The notes under the pieces: model-generated
The model's database searches: none
Told to the model about the DNA's origin: nothing
Seen by the model: the letters and a program-made list of their open reading frames with translations, nothing else
Translations under genes and position numbers: made by a program
Assembly (NCBI RefSeq): GCF_900109785.1
Contig: NZ_FOBH01000001.1
Location: 536,170-600,169 of the forward strand
Direction: 5' to 3'
Source of the DNA: Nitrosovibrio tenuis
GTDB taxonomy: Bacteria; Pseudomonadota; Gammaproteobacteria; Burkholderiales; Nitrosomonadaceae
Length of the DNA stretch: 64,000 nucleotides
In this document: one piece after another, positions 8,430 through 19,578 of the stretch
Layout: each line of letters opens with the position of its first letter
Numbering within the stretch: the first letter of the stretch is position 1

Positions 8430-8840
8430 TCAGCGGGCGTTCAACCATGTGTCCAGCCCGGCTTGCGCAATCTGTGCATCCTGGTTGGATCTCACTCCGC
8501 TGACTCCCACAGCACCGATGAATTGACCGCCGGCATAGATGGGCAAACCTCCTTCAATCGGTACGGCTCCGGGCAGGCCGAGATACCGCATGCGCCCCTC
8601 CGCAATATGGTCCTCCCACACCTTGGTAGGGCGGCGAAAGGCAATGGCGGAATGGGCTTTTTCAATCGCAACTTCAACGCTGCCGAATTGAGTATTGTCG
8701 AGGCGCAGGAGATGGATGAGGTGACCCCCATCATCGACAATTGCAATCACAACCGGCCAATCGTTGTGTCTGGCTTCAGCCTCTGACGCAGCCGCAATGG
8801 TTTTGGCATCATCGAGACTGAGGATAATTTTATTGTTCAT
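8430..8840 (-). CDS. GlcG/HbpS (DUF336) family heme-binding-like protein
   Basis: A 136-residue protein matching the GlcG/HbpS family: ILSLDDAKTIAAASEAEA, VVIAIVDDGGHLIHLLRLDN, then KAHSAIAFRRPT and the glycine-rich GGLPIYAGGQFIGAVGVSG. The family contains extracellular heme-binding HbpS, corrinoid-accessory PduO C-domains and GlcG of the glycolate locus; role here unknown. The start is the ATG in front of MNNKII; a longer upstream frame would run into the hppA terminator and is unlikely. No signal peptide and no clear ribosome-binding site. Confidence 0.85.
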   Translation of the reverse strand: MNNKIILSLDDAKTIAAASEAEARHNDWPVVIAIVDDGGHLIHLLRLDNTQFGSVEVAIEKAHSAIAFRRPTKVWEDHIAEGRMRYLGLPGAVPIEGGLPIYAGGQFIGAVGVSGVRSNQDAQIAQAGLDTWLNAR

Positions 8841-8890
8841 GGAGAATGGGGTGTCGAGGAACCATTGAAGAAGCAGACCATGAGTGCGGT

Positions 8891-8925
8891 AAAAAATAAA
8901 GCACGCCGAACGACCGGCGTGCTTT
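8891..8925 (-). terminator. Rho-independent terminator of hppA
   Basis: Stem AAAGCACGCCG/CGGCGTGCTTT (11 base pairs, 6-base loop) followed on the minus strand by ATTTTTT, starting about 20 bases after the hppA stop codon. Confidence 0.88.
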
Positions 8926-8945
8926 GCAGAAAACACAATCTGGTT

Positions 8946-10979
8946 TTATATCAGCGGCACAATGAGCAAGGCTACGATATTCATGATCTTGATGAGCGGG
9001 TTGATTGCGGGGCCGGCAGTATCCTTGTAAGGATCGCCGACGGTGTCGCCAGTTACCGCCGCTTTATGCGCCTCCGAGCCCTTGCCGCCAAAGTTGCCGT
9101 CTTCGATATATTTCTTGGCGTTATCCCAGGCTCCGCCACCGGCAGTCATCGAAATGGCTACGAAAATGCCGGTAATGATGGCACCAATCAGGACACCACC
9201 CAGAGCAACCGGACCAAGCAGGAGGCCGACGAGCACGGGCACCGCTACCGGCAACAATGAGGGAACAATCATTTCCTTGATGGCCGCTTTGGTTACCATG
9301 TCCACCGCTCTGGAGTAATCAGGTTTGGCCGTGCCTTCCATGATGCCGGGTATTTCCTTGAACTGCCGGCGCACTTCCACCACCACCGAACCGGCCGCGC
9401 GACCGACGGCTTCCATCGCCATGGCGCCGAACAGATAGGGCACCATACCACCGATAAACAGGCCAATGATCACCATGTGATCGGATAAATCGAAGTTTAC
9501 GATCTTGCCGCCGCTGGAGAGTGCGTGAGTATAATCCGCGAACAGCACCAGCGCTGCCAGACCAGCCGAGCCGATAGCGTAGCCTTTGGTCACCGCCTTG
9601 GTGGTGTTGCCCACGGCATCCAGCGGATCGGTGATATCGCGCACCTCCGGCGGCAAGCCGGCCATTTCCGCGATGCCGCCGGCGTTGTCGGTAATGGGGC
9701 CGTAGGCGTCGAGTGCCACGATGATGCCCGCCATCGACAACATTGAAGTGGCGGCAATGGCGATGCCATACAGTCCTGCCAGCTCGTAAGTGCACCAGAT
9801 GGAGAGGCAAACCACGAGCACGGGAGCGGCGGTCGATTTCATGGAAACGCCCAATCCGGCAATTACATTCGTGCCGTGGCCAGTACTGGATGCTTCCGCG
9901 ATATGCCTCACTGGCGCGTATTCGGTGGAGGTGTAGTATTCGGTAATCCATACCATGGCGGCAGTCAGCGCCAGGCCGACCAGGACGGAAAGGTACAGAT
10001 TCAACGATGAGACCAGTTTGCCCTCGATCATGACACCGTCGCCCAGCATTATGGTAGTGATGGGATAATAAGCGATTGCCGCCAGCCCACCCGCAACTGC
10101 CAGACCACGGTACAGCGCATTCATGATCTTGCCGCCCTCGCGTGCCTTGACAAAATAGCAGCCGATAATGGAAGCGATGATGGAGACTCCACCTAATACC
10201 AGCGGGTAGAGTACCGCGTGAGGACCCGCATCGGTAATCAGGAGACCGCCCAGCAGCATGGTGGCGATAATGGTCACGGCATAGGTTTCAAACAGGTCCG
10301 CAGCCATACCGGCACAGTCACCGACATTATCGCCAACGTTGTCAGCGATGACCGCCGGATTGCGCGGATCATCCTCGGGAATGCCTGCCTCAACCTTACC
10401 CACCAAGTCGGCGCCGACGTCCGCACCTTTAGTGAAAATGCCGCCTCCAAGGCGGGCAAAAATGGAAATAAGCGAACTGCCAAACGCCACACCCACCAGA
10501 GCATGCGTTGCCTGCGCTTCGGTGGCGCCCATGCCGATAAGGACCGCAAAATAGCCCGCTACGCCCAGCAAACCCAATCCCACAACCAGCATGCCGGTGA
10601 TCGCACCGCCTTTGAAGGCTACATCCAGCGCGGCATTGAGGCCATGGCGGGCGGCTTCCGCAGTGCGAACATTCGCGCGTACCGACACGTTCATGCCGAT
10701 ATAACCGGTCAGGCCCGACAGAAATGCGCCAAGAGCGAACCCCACTGCGGTTTGCCAGCCCAAGGCCAAAAAAATCGCCATCAGCAGAATAACACCCACA
10801 ATGCTGATGGTGGTGTATTGGCGGTTCAAATAAGCCGAAGCGCCCTGCTGAATAGCAAGAGCAATATCCCGCATGCGCTCGTTACCCGTAGGCAGCGCTA
10901 CAATCCATTTTATCATTAGCACTCCATACACGAGTGCCGCCATCGCACAACCGATTGCGATGATTAAACCATTAGCCAT
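8946..10979 (-). CDS. hppA: Membrane-bound proton-translocating pyrophosphatase (K+-independent type)
   Basis: A 677-residue integral membrane protein of the H+-PPase family with about 16 helices. It hydrolyses pyrophosphate to two phosphates and pumps H+ out of the cytoplasm. Substrate/metal motifs: [20 protein letters not shown] followed by [13 protein letters not shown], and near the C-terminus [19 protein letters not shown]. The subtype site reads [10 protein letters not shown] with Lys461 and Thr464, the pair known for K+-independent proton pumps (K+-dependent enzymes have Ala there). It precedes pfp and adk on the same strand, a grouping that links PPi use and energy conservation. It ends at a strong terminator. 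Confidence 0.96.
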   Translation of the reverse strand: MANGLIIAIGCAMAALVYGVLMIKWIVALPTGNERMRDIALAIQQGASAYLNRQYTTISIVGVILLMAIFLALGWQTAVGFALGAFLSGLTGYIGMNVSVRANVRTAEAARHGLNAALDVAFKGGAITGMLVVGLGLLGVAGYFAVLIGMGATEAQATHALVGVAFGSSLISIFARLGGGIFTKGADVGADLVGKVEAGIPEDDPRNPAVIADNVGDNVGDCAGMAADLFETYAVTIIATMLLGGLLITDAGPHAVLYPLVLGGVSIIASIIGCYFVKAREGGKIMNALYRGLAVAGGLAAIAYYPITTIMLGDGVMIEGKLVSSLNLYLSVLVGLALTAAMVWITEYYTSTEYAPVRHIAEASSTGHGTNVIAGLGVSMKSTAAPVLVVCLSIWCTYELAGLYGIAIAATSMLSMAGIIVALDAYGPITDNAGGIAEMAGLPPEVRDITDPLDAVGNTTKAVTKGYAIGSAGLAALVLFADYTHALSSGGKIVNFDLSDHMVIIGLFIGGMVPYLFGAMAMEAVGRAAGSVVVEVRRQFKEIPGIMEGTAKPDYSRAVDMVTKAAIKEMIVPSLLPVAVPVLVGLLLGPVALGGVLIGAIITGIFVAISMTAGGGAWDNAKKYIEDGNFGGKGSEAHKAAVTGDTVGDPYKDTAGPAINPLIKIMNIVALLIVPLI

Positions 10980-11107
10980 TCAAATCTCCAGTTAAATTCA
11001 GATCGCCTGAGCACATATGCGAAATACGATTTGTTTTTTAAGGTGCCATCCTTACTTTTGAGCGCGAAGATCAGGTTGCCCACGCCTGCACCATAGCTTG
11101 TAAAGGC

Positions 11108-12367
11108 TCAGATCGTAAAATCGCTCAATTTCTTCGGAACTGCCACATTCTTCAGCCTGACATAGCTGGGTAAACCGTCCTTATAGGGGGGATAGTCTTC
11201 CCCTTTGATGAGAGGAGCGAGGTATTCCCGGCATTTGTCCGTAATCCCAAAACCATCCTTGCTGATGAAGTTCTTGGGCATCATTTTTTCGACGTTGGCA
11301 ACTTTCGATAGCTGTGCCATGCCCACCTTCCATTTATAGGGCTTGCTGGAGGTACGCTCTACCGTGGGCATTACCGAGTTGTGCCCGCCGATGGCGAATT
11401 CCACAGCGGCCTTGCCCATTGCGTAGGCCTGCTCCACATCCGTTTTCGACGCGATGTGGCGGGCGGCGCGTTGCAGATAATCAGCTACCCCCCAGTGATA
11501 TTTAAGGCCCAACCCCTCTTTGATGATATTTGCCACAACAGGGGCCACACCGCCCAGTTGGGCATGGCCGAAAGCGTCGCGCAGGCCTTGATCGGAAAGG
11601 AAATTGCCGTCCTCTCCTTTCACCCCCTCGGATACCACGACAGAGCAGTAGCCGAACTTCTTGACATGACTGTCCACCTTGGCAAGGAATTTCGTTCGGT
11701 CGAACGGGATCTCCGGGAAAAGGATAACGATCGGTATTTCACCGTCCTTGCCGGATGCCAGGCCGCCCGCCGCCGCAATCCAGCCGGCATGTCGTCCCAT
11801 CACTTCCAGCACGAATACCTTTGTCGATGTTTTCGACATGCTGGCTACGTCAAAGCTTGCTTCAAGCGTTGAGACAGCAATATATTTCGCGACCGAGCCA
11901 AAACCGGGGCAGCAGTCCGTAATGGGCAGATCGTTATCCACTGTTTTCGGCACATGAACGGCCTGGACAGGATAGCCTAGCGTATCGGCCAGTTGGGATA
12001 CCTTTAGGCAGGTATCAGCCGAATCGCCGCCGCCGTTATAAAAAAAATAGCCGATGTTATGGGCTTTAAATACTTCGATCAGGCGTTCGTACTCGCGCCG
12101 GTTCTGTTCCAGGCTTTTCAATTTATAACGGCAAGATCCAAAAGCGCCTGATGGAGTATGGCGCAGCGCTCGGATTGCCGTGATGGAATCCTTGCTGGTA
12201 TCGATCAGATCTTCGGTAAGCGCGCCGATAATACCGTTACGGCCCGCGTAAATCTTACCGATCTTCCCCTTCTGCTGGCGCGCGGTTTCGATAACGCCAG
12301 CGGCGGAAGCATTGATGACGGCGGTGACCCCGCCGGATTGAGCATAAAAGGCGTTCTTTGCTGCCAT
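11108..12367 (-). CDS. pfp: Pyrophosphate-dependent 6-phosphofructokinase
   Basis: A 419-residue phosphofructokinase of the PPi-dependent kind. It interconverts fructose-6-phosphate + PPi and fructose-1,6-bisphosphate + Pi reversibly. The two diagnostic positions are present: GGGDS (112-116) with Asp115 where ATP enzymes have Gly, and PKTVDND (140-146) with Lys141 where ATP enzymes have Gly. Sugar-phosphate motif MGRHAGW is at 190-196. Being reversible, it can also serve as the bisphosphatase in gluconeogenesis and the Calvin cycle of an autotroph. GGGGAGAAAC precedes the ATG. Lies 128 bases upstream of hppA, the source of membrane-linked PPi turnover. Confidence 0.93.
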   Translation of the reverse strand: MAAKNAFYAQSGGVTAVINASAAGVIETARQQKGKIGKIYAGRNGIIGALTEDLIDTSKDSITAIRALRHTPSGAFGSCRYKLKSLEQNRREYERLIEVFKAHNIGYFFYNGGGDSADTCLKVSQLADTLGYPVQAVHVPKTVDNDLPITDCCPGFGSVAKYIAVSTLEASFDVASMSKTSTKVFVLEVMGRHAGWIAAAGGLASGKDGEIPIVILFPEIPFDRTKFLAKVDSHVKKFGYCSVVVSEGVKGEDGNFLSDQGLRDAFGHAQLGGVAPVVANIIKEGLGLKYHWGVADYLQRAARHIASKTDVEQAYAMGKAAVEFAIGGHNSVMPTVERTSSKPYKWKVGMAQLSKVANVEKMMPKNFISKDGFGITDKCREYLAPLIKGEDYPPYKDGLPSYVRLKNVAVPKKLSDFTI

Positions 12368-12575
12368 GTTTCTCCCCTGATAATTAAAATCCTTGTGCTA
12401 CCGCCGGCGTATGAACCGGCACGCTTTCTCCCTGGCGCTATAGTCTTGTCGGCGCCAATATGCATCCGGCAGCGTCCGGGATCGCTGCCTCTGCAGTAGT
12501 GCTTTTATTCGCGATTAAAAGGCGGGTAATACTGAAAGACTAAAAGCTCAAATCCCGCCAGGACTTTGATTGAAG

Positions 12576-13307
<732 letters not shown>

Positions 13308-13340
13308 TTATAACGCAGGCAAGCCGGTTGCTTGAATTTT

Positions 13341-13520
13341 TTACTGGCAATCCCTTCTGTTGCTTATGTGCTTTTTATGTTTCTTGCCGCGGTAGCTTCG
13401 CTTTTCTACAAGCGCTTGCGGGACAGTTGCCAGACCTTCGGGATATTCCTCGCGGGCGGGGACGTATGCAGGTGCGGCGTTTAATTTGCAACCGGAATCA
13501 TCGTCGGTAAAAACAGCCAT
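13341..13520 (-). CDS. Small hypothetical ORF behind valS (59 aa)
   Basis: An ATG two bases after the valS stop (TGA GC ATG) opens a 59-codon frame. The product starts MAVFTDDDSGCKLNAAPAYV, has an acidic middle (REEYPEG) and a basic tail (KKHKKHISNRR). No domain recognised. Tight spacing suggests translational coupling to valS; no independent ribosome-binding site is obvious. It fills most of the otherwise empty valS-adk gap. Could be a chance frame. Confidence 0.35.
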   Translation of the reverse strand: MAVFTDDDSGCKLNAAPAYVPAREEYPEGLATVPQALVEKRSYRGKKHKKHISNRRDCQ

Positions 13521-13522
13521 GC

Positions 13523-16345
13523 TCAGCCCAGTTTCCGCAGCTGTTCTTTCACCTTTTGCAGCGTTGCGCCGAAGCTTGCAAGCCGCTCTTTTTCCTGCTC
13601 CACCACCCTGGCCGGTGCGCGCTCAACAAAGCTGGTATTGCCAAGCTTGTTTTCCGCTTTAACGATTTCGCTCTCGATGCGAGCGATTTCCTTGGCCAGG
13701 CGAGCGCGCTCCTCTTCTTTATCCACTTCGATTTTCAGCATCAATCTGAACTCGCCGACGATTGCGACCGGCGCCTCGGCGTCGGGCAATTCATCCATGA
13801 TTTCAACAGCGGACAGCTTAGCCAACGCCACCAGGTAAGGGGTAAATTCAGCAAGTGCCTGCGCGTTTCCCGCGGTAAACAGAGGCACTTTTAACGCTGG
13901 GGATAGATTCATTTCTCCGCGCAGCGTGCGGCAGGCGTTAATCATGTCCTTGAGTAAAGCGATATGTGCGATGGCGTCTTCGCTGATTTTCATAGGGTCG
14001 GGTTCGGGATAGGGCTGGAGCATAATGCTCGGACCCGTTTTCCCGGAAAGCGGCGCGACGTTCTGCCACAGTTCTTCCGTAATGAAGGGAATGATAGGAT
14101 GGGCAAGCCGCAACGCTGCTTCCAACACCTGCACCAAAGTATGGCGAGTAGCGCGCTGTACGGATTCAGTACCGCTATTCAACTGTACCTTCGCAAACTC
14201 CACGTACCAGTCACAGTACTCGTCCCAGACAAATTCATAGATTTCTCGTGCCGCAATATCGAAGCGGTAGTCATGGAAGGCCTGCTCCACCACGCTTTCC
14301 GCATGTTGCAGGCGGCTAATGATCCACTTGTCGGTGTCCAGATGTGCCAGTGGCTGTGCATAAACGGGCTGTACGTCCAAATCTGCAACCAACCCCGTAT
14401 CTTTTCCCGTGCAGTTCATCAATACGTAACGCGTAGCATTCCACAGCTTGTTGCAGAAATTCCGATAACCTTCGCAGCGCTGCATATCGAATTTAATATC
14501 ACGGCCATGTGAAGCGAGGCTGGCAAAGGTGAAACGCAGCGCATCGGCGCCAAATGCGGGAATGCCGTCGGGGAATTGCTTGCGCGTGAGTTTCTCGATG
14601 GATTCCGCCTGCCCGGGATTCATCAGGCCGGTCGCACGCTTGAAAATCAGTTCCGGTAACGTAATGCCATCGATGAGATCCAGCGGATCCAGCACATTGC
14701 CCTTCGATTTGCTCATCTTGTGGCCTTCCGCGTCGCGGATCAGCCCGGTTATATAGACTTCCCGGAACGGCACCTTGCCGGTAAAGTAGAGCGACATCAT
14801 GACCATGCGCGCGACCCAGAAGAAAATGATGTCAAAGCCGGTGATCAGAACGGACGTAGGCAAAAACATCTTGAGCTCTGGCGTTTCATCAGGCCAGCCG
14901 AGCGTGGAGAACGGCCAGAGCGCGGACGAAAACCAGGTATCCAGGACATCCTCATCCTGCATGAGCTTGTGTGCGCCAGCCTGGCGTTGCGCTTCCTTCA
15001 AATCATGCGCGACAAAGATATTTCCGTCTTCGTCATACCATGCGGGGATGCGGTGGCCCCACCACAATTGGCGGGAAATGCACCAGTCCTGGATGTTTTC
15101 GAGCCATTGGTTGTAGACGTGGCTCCAGTTTTCCGGAATGAACTTTACATCGGCACCTGCCACTGCCTCCAGTCCGCTCTTGGCAAGACCTTCCATTGCT
15201 ACATACCATTGGTCGGTAAGCATCGGCTCGATCACCGCATGGGTTCGGTCGCCCCTCGGGACCATCAGCTTGTGCGGCTTTGTTTCAACCAGAAACCCTT
15301 GTTGTTCCAAGTCCGCGATAACCTTCTTGCGAGCGTCAAAACGATCCAGGCCTTGATACTCGACAGGCGCAAGATCGTTGATCCTTCCCTCCAGTGTGAA
15401 AATGTTGAGGGGAACGAGTTTATGCCGTTGTCCCACCTGATAGTCGTTGAAATCATGCGCGGGAGTGATTTTGACGCACCCAGTGCCGAACGCGGGATCG
15501 ACGTAGGGATCGGCAATAATGGGAATGTTTCGTTCGCATAACGGCAGGCGCGCATGGCGGCCGATCAGATGACGGTAACGTGCATCGTCCGGATGCACGG
15601 CGACCGCCATATCGCCCAGCATGGTTTCGGGGCGGGTCGTGGCGACGATCAATCCATCTGCCTCTTTCTCATCCGGGATCCCGCCTGCAATTTTTTCGAG
15701 CGGATACCGGATGTGCCAGAGAAATCCTTCTTCCTCCACCGATATCACTTCCAGGTCGGATACAGCGGTTTGCAGCACCGGATCCCAATTGACCAGGCGC
15801 TTGCCCCGATAAATGAGGCCATCGCGATAGAGCCGCACGAAAACCTCGGTCACGGCCCGTGATAATTCCGGATCCATGGTGAAACGCTCACGCGACCAGT
15901 CGCATGATGCACCCAACCGCCTCATCTGGCGGCTAATGGTGGAGCCCGATCCCGCTTTCCATTCCCACACGCGCTTGACGAATTCTTCGCGCCCCAGGTC
16001 GCGCCGGTCGATATTTTGCTGATCCAGTTGGCGCTCCACCACAATCTGGGTGGCGATCCCGGCATGATCCGTGCCTGGCTGCCATAACGTATTGTAGCCG
16101 CGCATACGGTGATAACGGATAAGCGCGTCCATCAACGTATGCTGAAAGGCGTGCCCCATATGCAATGTGCCGGTCACATTGGGAGGGGGCAGCATAATGC
16201 AATAAGCAGGAACCCCTTCAGCCCCTGCGTTATTCGAAAGTGGCTTGAAATAGCCGGCCGCTTCCCAAACTGAATACCAATGGTTTTCGATGGCGCGGGG
16301 GTTGAAGCTTTTTTCAAGTTCCATATATCTATCAAAGACTTGCAT
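13523..16345 (-). CDS. valS: Valyl-tRNA synthetase
   Basis: A 940-residue class Ia synthetase that attaches valine to tRNA-Val. HIGH-type motif HMGH (62-65, in [12 protein letters not shown]), the CP1 editing domain in between with [14 protein letters not shown] and [11 protein letters not shown], and [17 protein letters not shown] for the KMSKS loop. The C-terminus is a Lys/Glu-rich coiled coil ([18 protein letters not shown]), the tRNA arm typical of ValRS. The alternative start MELEKSF, seven codons in, is equally possible since neither has a strong ribosome-binding site. pepA-holC-valS is a conserved proteobacterial cluster. Confidence 0.97.
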   Translation of the reverse strand: MQVFDRYMELEKSFNPRAIENHWYSVWEAAGYFKPLSNNAGAEGVPAYCIMLPPPNVTGTLHMGHAFQHTLMDALIRYHRMRGYNTLWQPGTDHAGIATQIVVERQLDQQNIDRRDLGREEFVKRVWEWKAGSGSTISRQMRRLGASCDWSRERFTMDPELSRAVTEVFVRLYRDGLIYRGKRLVNWDPVLQTAVSDLEVISVEEEGFLWHIRYPLEKIAGGIPDEKEADGLIVATTRPETMLGDMAVAVHPDDARYRHLIGRHARLPLCERNIPIIADPYVDPAFGTGCVKITPAHDFNDYQVGQRHKLVPLNIFTLEGRINDLAPVEYQGLDRFDARKKVIADLEQQGFLVETKPHKLMVPRGDRTHAVIEPMLTDQWYVAMEGLAKSGLEAVAGADVKFIPENWSHVYNQWLENIQDWCISRQLWWGHRIPAWYDEDGNIFVAHDLKEAQRQAGAHKLMQDEDVLDTWFSSALWPFSTLGWPDETPELKMFLPTSVLITGFDIIFFWVARMVMMSLYFTGKVPFREVYITGLIRDAEGHKMSKSKGNVLDPLDLIDGITLPELIFKRATGLMNPGQAESIEKLTRKQFPDGIPAFGADALRFTFASLASHGRDIKFDMQRCEGYRNFCNKLWNATRYVLMNCTGKDTGLVADLDVQPVYAQPLAHLDTDKWIISRLQHAESVVEQAFHDYRFDIAAREIYEFVWDEYCDWYVEFAKVQLNSGTESVQRATRHTLVQVLEAALRLAHPIIPFITEELWQNVAPLSGKTGPSIMLQPYPEPDPMKISEDAIAHIALLKDMINACRTLRGEMNLSPALKVPLFTAGNAQALAEFTPYLVALAKLSAVEIMDELPDAEAPVAIVGEFRLMLKIEVDKEEERARLAKEIARIESEIVKAENKLGNTSFVERAPARVVEQEKERLASFGATLQKVKEQLRKLG

Positions 16346-16457
16346 TAAAACCGGCCATTATAGCGGAAGAGGAAGCGCCGGCAGGGCGGTAGGATCGAAA
16401 GCTTTATGAAATGGTGGCTTCGGCACAGCTCTCTAGTCTGAGGTAACCGCGAATGGC

Positions 16458-16820
16458 TCAGAGGCCGAACAGATGACTTTCCAGCGCGTGTACAAGCGCT
16501 TTCCGCGCAACTGGATCCAGGTCGACACCGGCATCATTGAGCGCAGAATCCAGGATTTGGCCAAGCAAGGAGGTAATGTCAGACTGAGGCAAGAGCATCG
16601 CCGGAGTGATATGAACCGTTTCAGTGAGCGTCGGAATATTGTCGTTCGCTGTCAGTGGCACGTCCATGCTTCCCGTAATTGAGCTGGGATATGCCGCCGC
16701 GCCGCCCGCTGCTGCCATTGTAGCTGAGGATTTGCGTTTGTGTTTTTGCAGTAACGCCTCCAATTTGCTCACGATCTCATCATATTGGGCTTCCTGAGAG
16801 ACGTCATTGCCATTTGTCAT
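16458..16820 (-). CDS. Hypothetical protein
   Basis: A 120-residue protein with no recognised domain. The N-terminal helix (QYDEIVSKLEALLQKHKRK) is charged, the middle is Ala/Gly/Ser-rich and likely flexible, and the C-terminal third (LLGQILDSALNDAGVDLDPVARKALVHALESHLFGL) is predicted to be helical. No signal peptide. Set between holC and valS on the same strand, so probably co-transcribed with them. The coding sense is supported by position and by the absence of a better frame. Confidence 0.6.
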   Translation of the reverse strand: MTNGNDVSQEAQYDEIVSKLEALLQKHKRKSSATMAAAGGAAAYPSSITGSMDVPLTANDNIPTLTETVHITPAMLLPQSDITSLLGQILDSALNDAGVDLDPVARKALVHALESHLFGL

Positions 16821-16931
16821 GTGGATATCCCGGTTTCGCTAAGGGGATGGTAAGGAGATCATAAGGAGGTTATAACGGACCGAGAATAATGGATGAACCG
16901 GACGATTTCTTCGAATCAGAGTTAACGATTA

Positions 16932-17354
16932 CTATTGCCAGCCAAGCTTGTGATGGCGAATTTCATATCCCCGGTCCTGGTAAAAACGGTACCGTTTTCG
17001 TGCCGCCTCAGTATCTTCCGGTCTTGTTCCGGCAATTTCGATCAAGCGGCGGAAGCGACTGAAAAAAACGGGATTCTCTATATCCAGGTTGAGCAACACT
17101 TCATCATGGGGGAGCTTGGTGGCCTTGTGGCCCAATATGACCGGGGTAACATTGACCAACTTATCGTCAACCCGGCAGTGCGGGATAAAATCCGTTGGAG
17201 AGAAGGTCCACAGAAGATTATCCAGTTGTTCGACCATCACGAGGTCGGGTGTGTAGATCATTATTCTGAAACCCTTGCGAACAACCTTCGTGATGAGGCG
17301 GCACGCGACATCCAACCTATCGCCACCGCCAGAGTAGAAGTCGATTTCAGTCAT
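16932..17354 (-). CDS. holC: DNA polymerase III chi subunit
   Basis: A 140-residue protein matching HolC: MTEIDFYSGGGDRLDVACRL, a conserved RIMIYTPD strand, LDNLLWTFSPTDFIPHC and a C-terminal YRFYQDRGYEIRHHKLG. Chi, with psi, links the clamp loader to single-strand-binding protein at the replication fork. It begins shortly after the pepA stop and precedes the valS group, the same order as in E. coli. The ATG was taken; a TTG three codons upstream is also in frame. Confidence 0.93.
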   Translation of the reverse strand: MTEIDFYSGGGDRLDVACRLITKVVRKGFRIMIYTPDLVMVEQLDNLLWTFSPTDFIPHCRVDDKLVNVTPVILGHKATKLPHDEVLLNLDIENPVFFSRFRRLIEIAGTRPEDTEAARKRYRFYQDRGYEIRHHKLGWQ

Positions 17355-17370
17355 GCTATTCAAATCGACG

Positions 17371-18876
17371 TCAGGTTTTCCTTAATGACCGGTCAATCAG
17401 AAATTGGGTCAACAAAGGTACCGGTCGGCCGGTAGCGCCTTTCTCCTTGCCTGATTTCCATGCGGTGCCGGCAATGTCCAGGTGAGCCCACCGGTATTTC
17501 CTGGTGAAACGCGAAAGGAAGCACGCGGCCGTAATGGTTCCGGCAGCGCGCCCGCCAATATTGGCCATATCGGCAAAATTACTTTTGAGCTGCTCCTGGT
17601 AATCTTCCCATAATGGCAGGCGCCAGGCAGGGTCGGCCGCTCGCCCGGAGGCATAAAGCAATTCCTCAGCCAGTTTCTCATCTGTGCTAAGAAGGCCCGA
17701 TGCGACATGACCGAGCGCAATGACGCAAGCGCCCGTCAGGGTCGCGATGTCTATAACGGTCTCCGGTTCATAGCGCTCGGCATAAGTCAGTGCGTCGCAC
17801 AAGATGAGCCGTCCTTCAGCATCGGTGTTGAGAATTTCCACGGTTTGCCCCGACATGCTGGTAACCACGTCGCCAGGTTTGGTGGCATTGCCGCCCGGCA
17901 TATTCTCAGTGGTGGGAATGACACCGACGACGTTCAGGGGGAGCCGCATTTTTGCGATTGCGCTAATGGTGCCGAGCACGCTGGCTGCGCCGCACATGTC
18001 GTACTTCATTTCATCCATTTCCGACGCCGGCTTCAAGGAAATGCCGCCTGTGTCAAAAGTGATACCCTTACCCACCAGTACGACAGGTTTCTCTTTCTTT
18101 GGCCGTCCCCAATATTCCAGGGCAATCAGCTTCGCGGGCTGATGGCTGCCGCGGGCAACGGCGAGCAGCGCACCCATGCCGAGCTTTTCCATATCCTTTT
18201 GTTCGAGGACAGTAGCCTTGAGTTTGTGGGTCTTGGCCATACCCACTGCTTGCTCCGCCAGATAGGTTGGGGTACAGATATTAGGCGCAAGGTTGCCTAG
18301 ATCTTTAGCCAGATTCATACCCTCCGCGATGGCAAGCCCCTGCTGTAGGGCTTCTTCGCTCCCGGCAAGCTCCGTCGCCCCGCCCGCGTTGACAGCGCGC
18401 AACGTGACTTTGTGCAGGCGGGGTTTGGTTTCCTCCACTTTACTTTTAAGCCGATCGAAGCGATAGATGGTTTCCATGGCTACAATCGCGGTTTGTGAGA
18501 CTTTCCAGGCGGTGTCGCGGTCCTTGACTGGCGTCTCGGTCAAAAACAAGGCCGCCTCAGCGGCGCCGGTCTCATTCAGTGCCTTAAAGGCGGCACGTAC
18601 CGCGTCGCGATACCCCTTTTCGGTTAGCTCTGACTCTTTGCCAAGCCCCACCAGCAATACGCGCTCGCACGGCGTGTCGGGAATGTTATGCAACATGAGC
18701 GTGGAGCCTGCCTTGCCTTCCATATCGCCGCTGCGCAATATGGCGCTGATATAACCGTTGGCGATCGTGTCGAGAGCCTCCGCAGGTTCGCTCATTTTAC
18801 GCGGCTCAAATATACCCACGACCATGCAGGCACTGCGTTGCTTCTCCAGACTTCCCTTTTTTATGCTGAATTTCAC
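17371..18876 (-). CDS. pepA: Leucyl aminopeptidase (cytosol aminopeptidase, M17)
   Basis: A 501-residue M17 metallopeptidase that removes N-terminal residues from peptides using two divalent metals. The C-terminal catalytic domain shows the metal and active-site segments VGKGITFDTGGISLKP, MKYDMCGAASV and the family signature NTDAEGRL. The N-terminal domain (about 1-170) is the more variable regulatory part; in E. coli PepA also binds DNA. Start is GTG with TTAAGGAG upstream. First gene of the pepA-holC-valS group. Confidence 0.96.
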   Translation of the reverse strand: MKFSIKKGSLEKQRSACMVVGIFEPRKMSEPAEALDTIANGYISAILRSGDMEGKAGSTLMLHNIPDTPCERVLLVGLGKESELTEKGYRDAVRAAFKALNETGAAEAALFLTETPVKDRDTAWKVSQTAIVAMETIYRFDRLKSKVEETKPRLHKVTLRAVNAGGATELAGSEEALQQGLAIAEGMNLAKDLGNLAPNICTPTYLAEQAVGMAKTHKLKATVLEQKDMEKLGMGALLAVARGSHQPAKLIALEYWGRPKKEKPVVLVGKGITFDTGGISLKPASEMDEMKYDMCGAASVLGTISAIAKMRLPLNVVGVIPTTENMPGGNATKPGDVVTSMSGQTVEILNTDAEGRLILCDALTYAERYEPETVIDIATLTGACVIALGHVASGLLSTDEKLAEELLYASGRAADPAWRLPLWEDYQEQLKSNFADMANIGGRAAGTITAACFLSRFTRKYRWAHLDIAGTAWKSGKEKGATGRPVPLLTQFLIDRSLRKT

Positions 18877-19068
18877 CGCGTACTCCTTAATTCAAGGTCT
18901 TGCCGACGACTTGCTCAAACCGGATAATGGCCGATTATCGCCGGACTGTTCGCATAAAGTCAAAGCGGGCAAAAAATTATTGACGCGCTATGGTAAACCG
19001 GCTCGCAACCAGTCCTGTAACAGGCCCGCCTCGTAGCCCTGCTAGGTCGAGCCGATGCCGATACATAA

Positions 19069-19578
19069 ATGATCATGAGTAAATCAAAGGCCAACCTGAC
19101 GATGCAACCATCGGCTGATTATCAGGCGAAGCTCGCTACGCCGTTTGCCGTGCTCGGTCTCCGCATCGACGAAGACTGGCTGACGGATATTGAATATCTG
19201 CCCATCGATACCCCTACACTTGCGCCGCAAAACATTCTTGCGAGAGAGATTTGCGATCAATTACAAGCGTATTTGACCGATCCGCGCTTCATATTCGATC
19301 TGTCGATGCATATTGGTGGCACGATTCATCAGCGCCGGGTATGGCGTACCATTCAGGATATCCCCAGTGGCACAACGCGCAGCTATGCCGATATCGCTGC
19401 GCAGTTGCATTCCGCTCCTCGTGCCGTAGGACAGGCATGCGGCGCCAATCGCCTTCCCATCATTATTCCCTGCCATCGCGTTATTGCCAAAAGCGGGGGG
19501 TTGGGCGGCTTTATGAATGCGAGTGACGGGATCCCGCTCGCCATCAAGCGCTGGCTATTGCACCATGAGCGTGTCTGA
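19069..19578 (+). CDS. Methylated-DNA-[protein]-cysteine S-methyltransferase family protein
   Basis: A 169-residue Ada/Ogt-like protein. The active-site motif PCHRVI with the acceptor Cys is present, preceded by the helix-turn-helix part SGTTRSYADIAAQL and followed by GGLGGF and the KRWLLHHE end typical of the family. It would remove alkyl groups from O6-alkylguanine by suicide transfer. The N-terminal half is only weakly similar to Ogt. The ATG at 19075 is an alternative start. It overlaps the xerD start by 14 bases, so the two are probably translated together. Confidence 0.88.
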   Translation: MIMSKSKANLTMQPSADYQAKLATPFAVLGLRIDEDWLTDIEYLPIDTPTLAPQNILAREICDQLQAYLTDPRFIFDLSMHIGGTIHQRRVWRTIQDIPSGTTRSYADIAAQLHSAPRAVGQACGANRLPIIIPCHRVIAKSGGLGGFMNASDGIPLAIKRWLLHHERV

